64,000 bases of DNA from Portulaca oleracea (GCA_029582165.1 CM055872.1:27822243-27886242); one strand, 5' to 3'; shown: positions 44,120 through 59,752, counted from the stretch's first letter. Numbers and translations: made by a program. The notes: generated by a model not told the origin, from the sequence alone.

Positions 44120-46140
44120 CATGCTGGAAAAATGGACATCAGATAAAAATTGTAATGGACATCAGAAACAATCATTATGGGCATCAAATAAAAAAAGGCA
44201 CTATAAACTTAGAATTATTACCATGTCGACTTTCTTAATGTCAATCCATGAGCATCGTACAAGCTCCCGAGATGCCACTGTGAAGAATGCATCAAATCGC
44301 TGCTCTTTGGTTGTTGACTTGTAATCGTTCTGGTCACATATTTTCTCCTACATATGGACAAAATGCAAAAAAGTTTGGTGTTACTCTAGTCATCACTTGG
44401 TATGAAGAATGGGTCAGGAGGGGCACTTACAACGGCTTCTTGTGGTATGAAGAATCTACTCTGTGTACCCGAGCCTCGTTTTAGCTCATAGTCGTTGAGA
44501 ATGGAGGTGAAAACATTGACCACGTTCACCTATGTTGCATAAATGACATGTTAGTAATAATACAAAATACCCAATCAAAAAATGGACATCAAGTATGTTG
44601 GTTTTTTACTTGAACGGGTGCCCCTGGGGTTAACGAGTCAATCTGCGACCTCGTTGCAATGACACTGTAAGAAACATATAGTTGTTCCCTGCAAAGTACA
44701 TCACTTGTGAGATGTCAAAGCATAATTGCATATTATCTGTTAATTGACATATGGACCTAAATATAACTCATTGTTCTATTCACTTACACAGGGCGAAGTC
44801 CCTTAGCATCTGCGGATGAAAGGAAAACATAATTGCATATTATCTTCTCCTTCATTTTCAAGTTGGCGTCCATACTCGTCACCCGAACATTATACGGTGA
44901 ACAAAACTTCTCCGGCAACTTCTTCTTTGCTCTCTGGGGATTCCATCCTTGGGCGACACCACCTGCATTCGACTGCGCCCCCCCGACGTACATCGTTGCA
45001 ATGTGTGTCTCGAGCACCGTTTTCCCCCGCAGGATCCTCACTGATTGATGTATCTATACTTTGATGTGATGGTGGGGGGGGGGGTACAGAAGAAGGGTAC
45101 ATTAGACGTTTCATCCTTGGTCCAGATCGTACTATGGTTTTTCCCCTGGGCATGAGGGTTTCGCCATGTGGAGGAGGAGGGGGAGGTGTTGGCTGGTTGG
45201 TATGTGCATCTGTTGCAGGCCTTGGGGCATGTGTCAGTGGGGTCATCTCTGGTATCGTCGTCCGCCGGCATTGTCATGTCACGCCAAATTGCTGTTGACA
45301 CCTCACAACCATGTCATAAAATGCATCCATGGATAGTCTGATCCACCACTCGTCATCCTGCGATGTCAGTGGACCCCTGTCCGATACTTCTGGACCATCG
45401 GGACAGTCAGTGGCGGCAAGTGGACCCCTGTTTGATGCATCTGGCACCGGTTAGTCCCCATCAGGCAACATCTCACCACACGCCTTAGACACCATTTCTC
45501 GCACCTCATTCACGGTGGCTGTCCCATTGTATTTCTTAGATATAAATGCAAAATATTGGGATAAAGATACCCTTGCATCAACCATAGCTTTGATGCGTAC
45601 TTGTAACCCATCGAGGTCACCCTACAAAACATATGGACTTCTAACATTAATGACATGGACAACAACCATTACTGTTACGGACATCAAAGAAATGCAAATG
45701 GACAACACACAATTGGTGATAAGGACATCAAAAATTAGAATCTTCAAATGGAATAAGACAGCAACATTTTGTGATATGAACATAAAAAATTATCCATGAA
45801 ATGGAATGGACAGCAACAATTAGTAATATGGACATAAAAAAATTATTACACAAAACCATTAAATGAAATTGAATGGACAATAACCATTACTGTTATGGAC
45901 ATCACACAACCTTCCACAAAACAAAATATACTCATGAAATATAATGGACAACAACAATTAATTGGAACCCAAGTCAACCAATGCTATTATGGACATCACA
46001 CAATGCTGATATGGACAACAACAGTCTGATACACATCAAGAATTACAAAAATGGAACGGACTGGACATCAACAATCATTGATATGGACATCACATGTATT
46101 ACAAGAGGACATCAGACCTTAATCATCAAACATTAATGCA
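44120..46140. repeat. GATGTCCAT motif array, minus orientation
   Basis: ATGGACATCA copies near 44126, 44153, 44583, 45893 and 46085, plus variants (GGACAACA, GGACATCAAA). They lie in introns of the minus-strand Ulp1-type gene, so the motif is GATGTCCAT in that gene's sense strand. Confidence 0.75.
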
Positions 46141-48494
46141 TACAAAGAATTTAGATACAAAAAAGTGCACCTGCAGTCCATGCATATTGTTGGGGCCCTC
46201 GGATTTTGTAAGCGCATAGCATCAACTAGCGGGTGCTGTAGTGGAGGCTCAAGACAACCCTTACCAAACGCCTTCATGCTAGTCTCCTATGATATCCGTT
46301 CTTTTAGCAATATTTCATTCCATTTTGACATTGTTGGGAAGCCACGGTCTTCCCGTCTCGATGTGCACACCATTCTGTCAAAGTAGAACATCTGCAATTG
46401 ACATGCAAAAACAGTTAAACGAACCAAAAAAGGTATAATTATGATGTACACCGCACACATACAAATATTACCATCAAGAAGACGATCGGCCCCTCAAACT
46501 CTTGCCTCGGGTTTGCAAATTTCTTTTTGCATGCATCATTTAGACGGTCTATGGTGTACTGGCACCAATTGTAGCTTTTCACCCGTTCAATATGTATGAC
46601 ATTCTTGACAAAAACAGGGGAGCAATGGCGTTGTTGGTTGCCATGGAAGAATGTGACAACCAAGAACAGGATAAAGTGTTTCTTGAATTTGTCACCACCA
46701 TCAGTATATCTCAACACAATGTCAGGCATTTCAGACAACAATGGTGTCCCTATGTCCAGCCCCCAATCAGCACGCAACTCACTAAGGGTCGCCTTGAATT
46801 CTGCATCAGCAACCCTCTCGTCAGGGACCTCAACAATTTGTTGGTCGCCATATGACACCCCCATTGTGATGTACACGTCCATGGGGGTTACCTCCAACTG
46901 CTTGTTTTGGTCTATCTCCAACATACTGGGAACCGGGTTGTATTTCTCGCATAGCCAACTAGCCAGATCACCCGAAATTTGCCTCAGTCCTAAGTCAAGA
47001 AAGGCCTTGAAGCCCATATCCTCTACAGCGGCTTTCTGCTCATCCTTCATGTTCTTTACCAGATATCTAAACCCCTTTGGCGACATCCGCGTGGGGAAAA
47101 TCCTTACTCCCTTCTTAATACTAGGCCCACCTTTTGATGTGGTTTTTGTTGATGATCGCTTCGTCGTGGTGTGCGTAGCAGCCTTCCTTGAGGATTGGGG
47201 GGGGGGGGGGGTTGTGGGTTAACATTCTGCTTTGACGACCCCCCTTCCTGGTTGCATTTACTAGTTCGCCTCTTTTTCCTGGCATAGTTCTTACTAGTCA
47301 TGTCCTTGCCAACCACACTGCACATAATGCACATCACCCCCCCAAAATGCAAGCACACATACACCACATGAGACTTTTAATAGGACATCAAATTATGAAA
47401 CGAAAACGAAATGATAGTTTTCAAAACAGTCTCACCTTGCATGTTGATCCGGGCATTCAACATCAGTAGCGACATCCCGTTCAACATTCCGTTTCTGTTG
47501 TTGACCAAGGACAGGAGGGCATTCCGTCATGTCAGGTAGCACGGGTGTGGATTGTGCCAGTTGAGGGGTTGAGTAGGTCAACCCAACGTCACCTTCCTCC
47601 CTCACAGGATCAGAAACCCCTGAAATATGTGGTGGAAGGGGGCTACTGAGGTTGTCACACATATTCATCATGTTACCCAGCGATATTTCGGTCAACACCG
47701 TTCCAACTGTTCCTGTCACATGCTGAACCTTGCTCATTTCATCCTCTAACGACCTAAACAGAGACTCATCTGGTTAGTAACATGTTAATGCACATATCAG
47801 TGTCAAAATATGCCCATTTTCAGACTCAATTATAATTTATGCCCATTTTTTCAAAAACTTTCCCATAATTCGATCACCACTCATTACAACTTATGAACGA
47901 AACCTACACCTACATTCAATTCGATCTATTGTCCTCTACTGATGCCCAATAACCCTATGAATCAAAATACTCAGAAAATCCAACCAAAATCATCAAATTA
48001 ACACAAACAATCATAAAATTCCATCAGATATCAAGGATACCAACAGAAAACACATCCAAGCACCAATGTTCTCCGATTTTACAACCATGGACATCCGAAT
48101 TTTGCAAAAATCACCAAAACAAATCGCAACAACGGAATACATAATACTAACCTTCGGATTTCTTTATGGAAACCATTCCCTTCGTCGCCTAATCCGGACA
48201 CCACATTCGATTCTTCCATGGCTAACCCTAAAGCAGATTTTCGAGTTAGAAACTTGAAAAACAGAGCATGTTTCGTTAAAAAAAGGTCGGCAATGCACTT
48301 ACGCTGACGAATCGACCGACCGAGTTGATTTACGACCGGCGAGAATTCGAGTCCACTCTTCTTCTTCGCCGTTGATGGGAGATGAAAGGGCAAGGAAGCA
48401 GTTGAATTTCTTTGAAGTTCTTGCTAGTGATTATTTTCTCTCTCCTCCCTAAATCTCGCGTGCATAATGGAAGGTCTAAGGGGTTTAGATACTC

Positions 48495-48629
48495 ACGTGA
48501 TATCCCCAAAAATTAATCAAAAATCTATAAAATACATCAACCCTTAGATTAGATTAGATTAAATCCAATGGTGGGGAATGGTCATGCTCACATGCTCACC
48601 ATAAGGGCATCCTTACATGATCTATTCCC
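48495..48629 (-). repeat. Right TIR of the 10.3-kb MULE
   Basis: Read on minus it begins GGGAATAGATCATGTAAGG and follows the left TIR closely, including ACCATTGGATTTAATCTAAT and ATCACGTGA. Confidence 0.9.
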
Positions 48630-49020
48630 ATATATATATATATGATATTCTGGGCTATGCTTAATGTCGCCCCCCTTTTTACTAATGTCTCCCCCCCAAA
48701 TAACTATTTTGCCCCTCTCCTCTCAATCTCCTCTCAATCTCCTCTCACTCTCCTCTTCCCCTCCTCTCAAATTCTCTCTCTAATCTTAACCCTAAAATTT
48801 GTATTGGTTTTTTAAATTTATCCAAAAATGTCAAGAGAAGGTGATAATTCAAGTGAAGAAGAAGAGGTTAGTTTATAAATTTAATTTTTACGAAATTGCG
48901 CATAATACACAAAATCGTTGGAAAAATGTCGTTGCGCGCCACGAGACTTTTATACATGCAAATGACATTTTTTCTGGCAATTTTGTATTTTTTTTAAAAA
49001 TATATATTTAATTTGTTTTT

Positions 49021-49147
49021 ATTTATTTTATTAATTTTAATATTATTATTATGTTAATTATTAATGTTAATATTATTATTATGTAATTTATGTTAATTAT
49101 TAATGTTAATATTATTATTATATTAATTATTATTGTTAATATTATTA
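49021..49147. repeat. TTAATATTATTA-type minisatellite, left part
   Basis: Tandem GTTAATTATTA(A/T)TGTTAATATTATTATTAT units of about 30 bases inside the transposase intron. The array resumes at 53302 on the other side of the CACTA insertion, so the insertion split it. Confidence 0.85.
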
Positions 49148-49330
49148 CACTACTAAAAATAATGCTTTCAGCTGCACTTATTTAGCTGCACTTATTTATA
49201 TGCAGGTATCTAAAGTGTAAAAATGAAAGTCCCATTATATTTGCTGCACATATAAGTGCATAGAAATATAACCGCTCTTATAGGTGTGTGGAACGTCATT
49301 CACACATCCAAGTGCAGCTAACGCTTTTCT

Positions 49331-52600
<3,270 letters not shown>

Positions 52601-52855
52601 GTTTAGAAGAAGAATCTATTGAAGTCATGTCTTTTTTCACTTCTTATTTTTTAGTAAATGTTTTCTTTTAGGATCTTATAAACAGTTTTAGTATTTTTCC
52701 TTTTAAGATCTTATGAATAATTTTGTTCCTAAGCTAGCCTATACTCTTATCAACTTTATCATTTTGGAGAAACACTTGAATTACATTGGATTTGGTTATA
52801 CATATAATAATATTGGCGATTTTTTATGGTATTTTAATGTTTATTTTAATTTTAT

Positions 52856-52929
52856 CATATATATATATATATGTATATATATGTGTGTGTGTGTGTGAGT
52901 GTATATATATATGTCCATTTAAATTTTAT

Positions 52930-52973
<44 letters not shown>

Positions 52974-52988
52974 TATATATATATATTT
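52856..52988. repeat. (TA)n / (TG)n microsatellites
   Basis: Two TA blocks with an internal TGTGTGTGTGTGAG stretch near the CACTA element's right end. Confidence 0.9.
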
Positions 52989-53301
52989 CCTGCCAACATT
53001 GCTGCATATATAAGTGTAGGTATCGCCAACAGCCACCGCACCTACAAGTGCACCGAATTTGCTGCTTGTTGCACTTGAATATGTGCCTAAAGGTAGTAGC
53101 ACATAAAAGTGCAAGTAACACATTAGCTGCACTTACAAGTGCGCCTAAGTGTCTCCTCGCCACACTTATTATGTGCAGGAACACTTTCCCCACTTATTTA
53201 GTAGCTGCACTTAATTAAGTGCAGCTAATAAAATCAGCTACACTTATAAGTGCAGCTAATGACAATTTTAAGTGCAGCTATGAACATCATTTTTGCTAGA
53301 A

Positions 53302-53610
53302 TATGTTAATTATTATTGTTAATATTATTATAATGTTAATTATTATTGTTAATATTATTATAATATGTTATTTATAATTGTTGTTATTATTATTATGTTA
53401 ATTATTATTGTTAATATTATTATAATATGTTAATTACAAATATTGTTAATATTATTAATATGTTAATTATAATATGTTAATTATAATTGTTGTTATGTTA
53501 CTTGTAAATATTGTTGTCATTAATGCTATTACCAATGTTATTATTATTGTTCATATTATTTGTATGTTAATTACTATTGATAATATTAATATTATTATTA
53601 ATTATTAGGA
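53302..53610. repeat. TTAATATTATTA-type minisatellite, right part
   Basis: Continuation of the array at 49021-49147. The units GTTAATTATTATTGTTAATA and TTATTATAATAT repeat several times before the 3' splice site at 53664. Confidence 0.85.
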
Positions 53611-55793
53611 ATTAGTATCCCAGTTATTATTAGTATGATAATAATTGTGTGGTATTGTTTGCAGGTTCATTTGGAGGAGTTTGGCGGAGACGGTGTTGAT
53701 AATTCACCGTATTTTGCGACGCAAGATGTCTTTGAGACTATAGAAGCAATGCAAGATTGGGCCAATGGAATAGCTCGGGGAATCGGTTTTAGGTTCGTAC
53801 AGTTTACGTACAAGAGAAAAGATGCAGAGAGTCTAGTAAGGTGTTACTTGAAGTGTTATAGGTACGGTAAATATCATGGGAAGTTGAATGATCTCGATGA
53901 TGCGACTCATCGGGCTACGTCAACGAAGGCGTGCCAATGTAAATTTGTCATTGTAGCGTGGACTTGCAATAAAACGGAATGGCGAGTTCGTGTTTGCAAT
54001 GGAGACCAGTGGAAGCACAATCATGGCTTCATCGTGTACGAGGAAGGACATCGTCACGAACACCCATTGGGTTCTGACATGAAACATCATGTCCGTGAAA
54101 TGACCAACACGGGGTGCACGCCGGCTACGATACAAACATCGTTGAAGATTAAGTTCCCTGCTTCTAAGATAAACGTGAAGCAAGTATACAACGAGTGGGC
54201 AAAGATGCGCACCGAGGAAATGGATGGTAGGACGCATGCCCAATATTGTCTGTACATGGCGAAAGTCGGCGGGTACGTCTCATTTGTTGATTATGATGAT
54301 GATGGCAAGCTTCATCAGGTTTTTTTATGTCACCCTTACTCGTTGAAGTTGCTATGCACGTACTCGAATGTCATTCTCATTGACACTACGTACAAGACAA
54401 ACAAGGCAACGTGGCCTTTATGTGAGTTGGTAGGCGTGACACCTACTAACCGCAACTTCCAGATTGCTTACTCGTTCATGCAGGACGAGAAGATGGACTC
54501 ATATGAGTGGTTGATGTGGAGGGTGCATGAATTGTTGGGTCCTGATGTTATTCCATCCATGTTTGTGACGAACAAGCAGGATGCTTTGTTGGGTTCTATT
54601 GTCAGGGTTTACCCAAATGTGCATCAACTGTTGTGCATGTGGCTTATTAGGAATGATGTGGAGAACAAAGTAAACAACCTTATTGGGGGCAAGAAGCATG
54701 GACTCGGGCTACATTTGAGACATCATTTCTGGAACGACATTGTACATGCGAAGACTGTTGGAGAGTTCAAGAGGAAGTGGGACGACGTCATTAGCGCGTG
54801 GATTGGGCAAAACAAACCAATAGTTCCGTATCTTACTGGGACGTGGCTGAGTCATAAGGAAAAATTTGTTTGTGCTTTCACCGACAATGTTCCTCACCTA
54901 GGGAACACAGCTACTTCGAGAGTAGAGAGCTAGCATTCTTCATTGAAATATTATATCGACAATTCTAGAGGCACCTTCGATCGTGTGTTTGTGAAGATTC
55001 ACCAACACTTGGAGACTCAACATACTGAGATTAAGAGGGAGCTTGAACAGTCTAGGAGCACACACAGGAATTTAGGTAATTGTCATTTCATTAGGAATTT
55101 GCACGGGCATGTATCTCATCACATCCTGGACCTGTTGTCGTTGGAGTTCAATAGGATGTTGTCAATGAGGTATGGCGGAGGCTACGACTTGTGCGATCAC
55201 AAGTTGTCGAGAACCCACCTCCTCCCGTGCGTGTGTTCTATGGTAGAAATTTACAAAACGGGAGAGCCAATTCAGCGTACACGGATAAACCAGTTTTGGA
55301 GACAACTCACAGTAATTGGCAATGGTGAAACTCCTGGCTCAAATGATGTTCCATCATATGCGGACATGGAAGAATTTGAGCACCTCATTCAACTGGTTTC
55401 GACAGTGATCCAACAGTTATACGACACGTAACCCACGTTATCCACGAAGATTTGAATCCCGACAGTCACCAGGTTCCTGATCCGCAAACAAGCCCCCCAC
55501 GCCCCGGGAGACCCAGGACATCGAAATCCACACGATGCAACCCAAGTGCGTTTGAGTACGGCCGAACAGCGGGTCGGGGTAGCAAGACTATGACGAACTC
55601 CTCGAGGAGAAAGGGAACCAGTTCTTCATCAGTTGGGATGGGTTCAACAGGTGTGGATTTCTTTATCTTTATAACTGATGTTACTCTCATGTTAAGACTC
55701 TCATGTTAAGACAACGAATTGTTTAGAGCTTTCAAAATGACTATACATTGTTGCTTATAACTGAAGTTAATCTCATGCGCATGTATCCCCCGG

Positions 55794-56427
55794 ATGTGTA
55801 AAGATCCGTTCCCGTTTGAGAACGTTTTGCCACATTTCATTATACCATACATCGTTGGCTGGATGGATGTTGGCGCTGATGGCAACTGCGGGTTCAGATG
55901 CATAGCCGAGGCAGGTTACGGGGACGAAAATTTGTGGCCAACTGCTAGGAGGTCAATGAGCATTGAATTGAAGGGGAGTGAAAATGAATATTTGAAGGCG
56001 TTTTTTAATAGCAAGGATATGTTCCTTGAATCCTTTCACCGAATAGGTGGTCACTTGGTTGGACCATCCCCATACGAGCATTGGATGTCGGCTCCAACAG
56101 ATTTATTTCCAACTGCGACACTGATGAACATAATGTGGATAAGGTTTTCAACACCTCCTGGTCCACGAGAGCAGACAGCTGAGCTATGCATATCAGTATT
56201 ACCCATCCATACGAGGAGGAGCTAGACTTACGGCACCTGCAAAAGTTCAGGGAATAGTGCGAACAAACAACCACTTCATGCTTATTCATTTACAGGATGA
56301 CTGCCCTCTACCGTCGGTTCATGTTGGATGGGGAGCAGCTAAAGACGTTAGTGTTGAAGGTTGGGATGAGCCGTTCAAGGCTCGTATTGATAGATGGCAG
56401 GCTATTAGGGCCGGTCAACGCGGATGA
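55794..56427 (+). pseudogene. OTU-type cysteine protease region of the MULE
   Basis: The frame reads FPFENVLPHFIIPYIVGWMD then VGADGNCGFRCIAEAGYGDE NLW. DGNCGFR is the OTU nucleophile motif (D-G-N-C). After a frameshift near 56180, RTNNHFMLIHLQDDCPLP supplies the catalytic His, and the frame ends DRWQAIRAGQRG at 56427. OTU enzymes remove ubiquitin. Some plant MULE genes place such a domain after the transposase, and the exon order here suggests one transcript. The Cys and His are kept, but the frameshift means the piece cannot be made intact. Confidence 0.75.
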
Positions 56428-56489
56428 TGGTTGTAGTTATACGCTTATGTATTTATGAATGTTTAATTAAATTTATATGGAAACTCATG

Positions 56490-57310
56490 CAGTTAATTGG
56501 AAATTGAAAAACACAAGACAAATTTTAATGGAAACGCAATGTCAAGTGATTAGGCTCACTTTTTAGCCTAATTTAGACCTCCTTTGTCTTTTTAGCTCGT
56601 TTTCCCCGTCCAAAATGCCGCTTATCTCGTGTTTTCCTTTTGTTTATAGGGCCTAAGTGCGAAACCCAAAGAACCCGGAAAAGAAGAGAAATCCTTAGAG
56701 TGAGAGGCAAACCCGGGACTCAAAGTTAGATGCCGTGATCATGGAAGAAGTCGGGAACCGAGAGGAGTCAAAATGACCAAGAAATCAAGGAGAAACAAAG
56801 GGGCACGATCGTGCCATCAAACAGCACGATCGTGCACCTCCCTTTGCTATAGAAGACTATACACAGAAAAAGTGCACGATCGTGTCGTTCAGTGGCACGA
56901 TCGTGCAATCCGCACTCATGTCGCCCAGCCTTGGTTCAAGAAACATCACGCTCGTGCAGACCAAGGCGCACAATCGCGCACCACCTTCTGAAAGATCTGC
57001 ACAATCGTGCAGTTCGATCACACGATCGCGTCATTTCCCGCCTTCAACCGCTGCCCAGGATATTTCAAACGGCATGATCGTGATGATTCTTTGCACGCAC
57101 GTGTGCCTATCTCGGATTTCAGCTTTATTTCCGAATTCAAAACGACGCACTTTGAGATGTTTTTAGGGTATTATATATATAGATGTTTTGCCCATCCTTT
57201 ATTAATCATCTTTTCACCTTAAACTAGGCTTAGTAGCGAAAGTTTTGATTAAAAGAACCTTTCTCCCTGTGGATACGATAAACAACCCCAGCTATATTAT
57301 AGCTCGAACA
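56490..57310. mobile_element. Possible solo LTR or LTR-like insertion
   Basis: Between the OTU gene and the convergent gene lies about 0.8 kb of different, GC-richer sequence. It ends with TAGCGAAAGTTTTGATTAAA and CTCCCTGTGGATACGATAAA. The CTCCCTGTGGAT(A/T)CGA phrase is common at LTR ends of plant gypsy elements as I recall them. A TATATATATAGATG stretch precedes it. Exact borders and a target duplication could not be fixed. Confidence 0.35.
56803..57095. repeat. Array of GCACGATCGTGC palindromes
   Basis: Perfect 12-bp palindromes at 56803-56814, 56824-56835 and 56895-56906, one-mismatch forms at 56874-56885 and 56998-57009, and further variants (CACGCTCGTGC, GCACAATCGCGC, CACGATCGCG, GCATGATCGTGA). 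They are spaced by 10-60 unrelated bases, so this is not a simple tandem repeat. Confidence 0.9.
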
Positions 57311-57439
57311 TCAAGGGCAATACAAAATCAGTTCAATTATAAAATACGACAACACTAAGTTTAGCGTACATGCACAACAATTAAATTGAAAAACACAATT
57401 TACTCCTCCTGCTTGTCATCTTGCTGCTCGGGGACCTCG

Positions 57440-59355
57440 ATATGCAGCTAACGGCACCGACGCCCGTGCATGTGGACCATCTCATTATACCACGCACGAC
57501 TCACTTGCACTGTCTCTTCGTCCGGTTGGGGTGGATGCCTCCCTCGCTCCAATAGTCCGGCCAAGTCATACGCCCACTTTCATAAAAATAAAACACAAAA
57601 TAAAGCACTTAGACCAATCATGATATCCATCATCCATAACTAATCAGTTAAACAAAATATTATCACTTTTATGAGGGGTTAGGGTACATGTTCGAATGAC
57701 GGATGATCATCGACTGTCGATTGGCTGGCAGAGGCGTTGTTTATCAAAAATTTGTATGAATGTCCCGCATACCAATCGTTGTAAGCCACATCGGCTTCCC
57801 ACGACACATGTTTTTTGCGTGGCACATCACTCACTGACATTTTGTTGTTAATCGGAAACCCCGACCAGTCAGCGCTGACGTTAGGCTCCACAAATTCCAC
57901 TTTGTACAACCCCTTCGACGATCGTTGAGCGCTCTTCGGTACGACGAATCTATCGAATCTGAGACGCTTCTAACTCTCGGAGCACTATAGACCCCACGCA
58001 ATTTCACTGTTGATATTGCGCTACGTTTTGGGAACCAGACAAATAAAGGAGAGTCAATGTGACTCATGAAAGTCCTTTTCAGCCATAGATTATCAGGTAA
58101 CAACACACACTCTCCTTGGACACTAACCAGATCCAAAACTCAACCTCTTTTTATGACAGATACAACTAAGATATTAGAACTATAACTTAACATACTTACT
58201 ACCCTAAACTACCATCACAAATAACCTATTTACTTACGTAGCAATTGGTTGCTGAGTACTTAAGTTATTAAATGGATGTGACATAATTATTTATATAATT
58301 TATGTCTTCATTTGAAGTTATGATCGAGTAGTTAAGTTAGCAATTAAGTTGGATTAGGAACAAATTTCCCCTACCAAGTTTAAAGGCCAACTCACTTACT
58401 AATAACAACCAAAATCATCCAAACTCAACCTCCTTTTAACACAACTACATAAAAACTACTCGGAATACACTAAACCCTAAACTTAATCCTCTAAACTAGC
58501 ATCACAATTAACCAATTTACTTGTTCCATGACGTAGTTTCAAATGCTTTTGAAGTATGCTAACCAACAATTCTAAAGTTGAGGATGATATTCCCCAACTT
58601 TTCAATTGTTGATTGGCGTCAAACTACAATGAATTTCATGGAAAATGTACTTGGTTACATTAACCTAAACACATACTAATTACCCTAACCCTAAACAAAC
58701 TACTCCTAATTAATGTCGTACGTACACTAAACATTTCACAAACATTACCCAAACTCATACTGATCTATGCATGCTCATAATAAACAAACAAATTTTCAAA
58801 CACTAAATCATAAAAATTCAACTAATGTTACTAAAAAACAACAAATCTATAATGATATATTTAATTATTAATAATAATATTATTGACAATAATAATTACA
58901 ATATTTTATAAACAATTAATCACATAAATAGACACATAATTAATATACACATAGCACACTTACAACAATATAATCGAAATATACACATAATAATTACTAT
59001 TATTAGCACATGCTTAATAATAATATTAATTAATCATATTTTTAATATTAACAATAATATACACATAATAATTATTATTATAAACTAATAACAATAATAT
59101 TAATAATAACAATATTATTATTTATTTATTAATATTATTTAAAAAACAAAAAAATTTATGCGTGCGTCGTGATGTTTTATACGGCGAATTGGCTGTAAAC
59201 GCATACGGCAAGGTCGCATAACAACTTTTTTTCGATTTTTTCATCAAATTTCAAAATTAAAACACAAATTCACATCAACTAATTCGAAACATACCTAAAC
59301 TACTTCGATTCGTAGCGTTTGATATACCGGGATGACGGTGGTTTGTGGTGGTCAT
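57440..59355 (-). pseudogene. Convergent second gene of the OTU-class MULE, unknown function
   Basis: Tentative minus-strand model. A first exon starts at ATG 59355 (MTTTNHRHPGISNATNRSSL) near the right TIR. A middle exon at about 57668-58125 reads GECVLLPDNLWLKRTFMSHI, DSPLFVWFPKRSAISTVKLR GVYSA, then in a shifted frame VEFVEPNVSADWSGFPINNK and SWEADVAYNDWYAGHSYKFL to FEH. A last exon at 57455-57582 reads WAYDLAGLLERGRHPPQPDE and AWYNEMVHMHGRRCR then stop. The junction FEH|WAYD is in phase. I do not recognise the family. The layout parallels two-gene MULEs. Confidence 0.45.
58200..59290. other. Intron-like AT-rich stretch of the convergent gene
   Basis: No coding piece is recognised. It includes TTATTAATAATAATATTA arrays at 58860-59150, similar in composition to the transposase intron on the other side of the element. 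Confidence 0.4.
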
Positions 59356-59524
59356 TGGTTGAGAGCGTTTTCTAGAGAGATAAACTAGAGAGAAGATGGA
59401 GAGTGAAGGTTATGTGGTTGAAGGGGAAGTGTTGGAAATATTATGCGAAAGGTGGGTGACAATAGTAAAAGGGTGGGCGACGTTAAGCAAGCGGGTATAT
59501 TCTCATCCACCTCTCTAAGTCTCT

Positions 59525-59525
<1 letters not shown>

Positions 59526-59560
<35 letters not shown>
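59526..59560. repeat. Poly-A run, 35 bases
   Basis: A pure A homopolymer beginning 30 bases outside the MULE's right TIR. It might be the tail of a retroposed sequence, but no LINE or SINE body is seen. Confidence 0.9.
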
Positions 59561-59563
<3 letters not shown>

Positions 59564-59752
59564 ATCATTTCTCTTCATTTCCACTTTAGAAGCCTCCACT
59601 TTCCACTCTCATTACATATATAGGTCTACTCTATTGAATGCCATTTTTTTCATAGACCTTCGATGTTTATTAATCTTTGTGTTCTTCCTGCAACATTGAT
59701 AATACTTTGTTTTCTAATAAATTGAAAGCAATTAATATTATCAATCGCCACT

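Larger units (their letters stand above)
43176..48219 (-). pseudogene. Ulp1-type (C48) protease gene of the MULE, 11-exon model
   Basis: Exons by splice signals: 48152-48219 (MEESNVVSG), 47436-47753, 46472-47317 (DUF1985-like: GFKAFLDLGLRQISGDLASW, LEVTPMDVYITMGVSYG), 46171-46391 (FYFDRMVCTSRRED), 44788-45621, 44610-44688, 44431-44529, 44222-44347, 43682-43840 (VPLHFNGHFFVLCLDMRKK and VYIIDSR, giving catalytic His and Asp), 43408-43601 (FDSGIYCMRHMETF) and 43176-43319 (ends LHPDASLG). Ulp1 proteases cut SUMO from targets; the transposon versions are of unknown role. The nucleophile Cys is Ser here. Nonsense codons lie in the exons at 46.28 and 45.45 kb, and frame jumps coincide with long G runs at 47197-47211 and about 45073. 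It is probably inactive. Confidence 0.8.
38347..48629 (+). mobile_element. MULE with FAR1-like transposase and convergent Ulp1-type gene (10.3 kb)
   Basis: TIRs of about 135 bases bound a complete two-gene element: a FAR1-like transposase on plus (38677-42120) and an 11-exon Ulp1-type gene on minus (43176-48219). Their 3' ends are about 1 kb apart. This two-gene layout has precedent in plant MULEs that carry Ulp1-like genes. Both genes have nonsense codons or frameshifts, so this copy is probably dead, but it is whole enough to define the family. Non-coding parts carry many GATGTCCAT motifs. Both edges abut TA. Confidence 0.9.
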
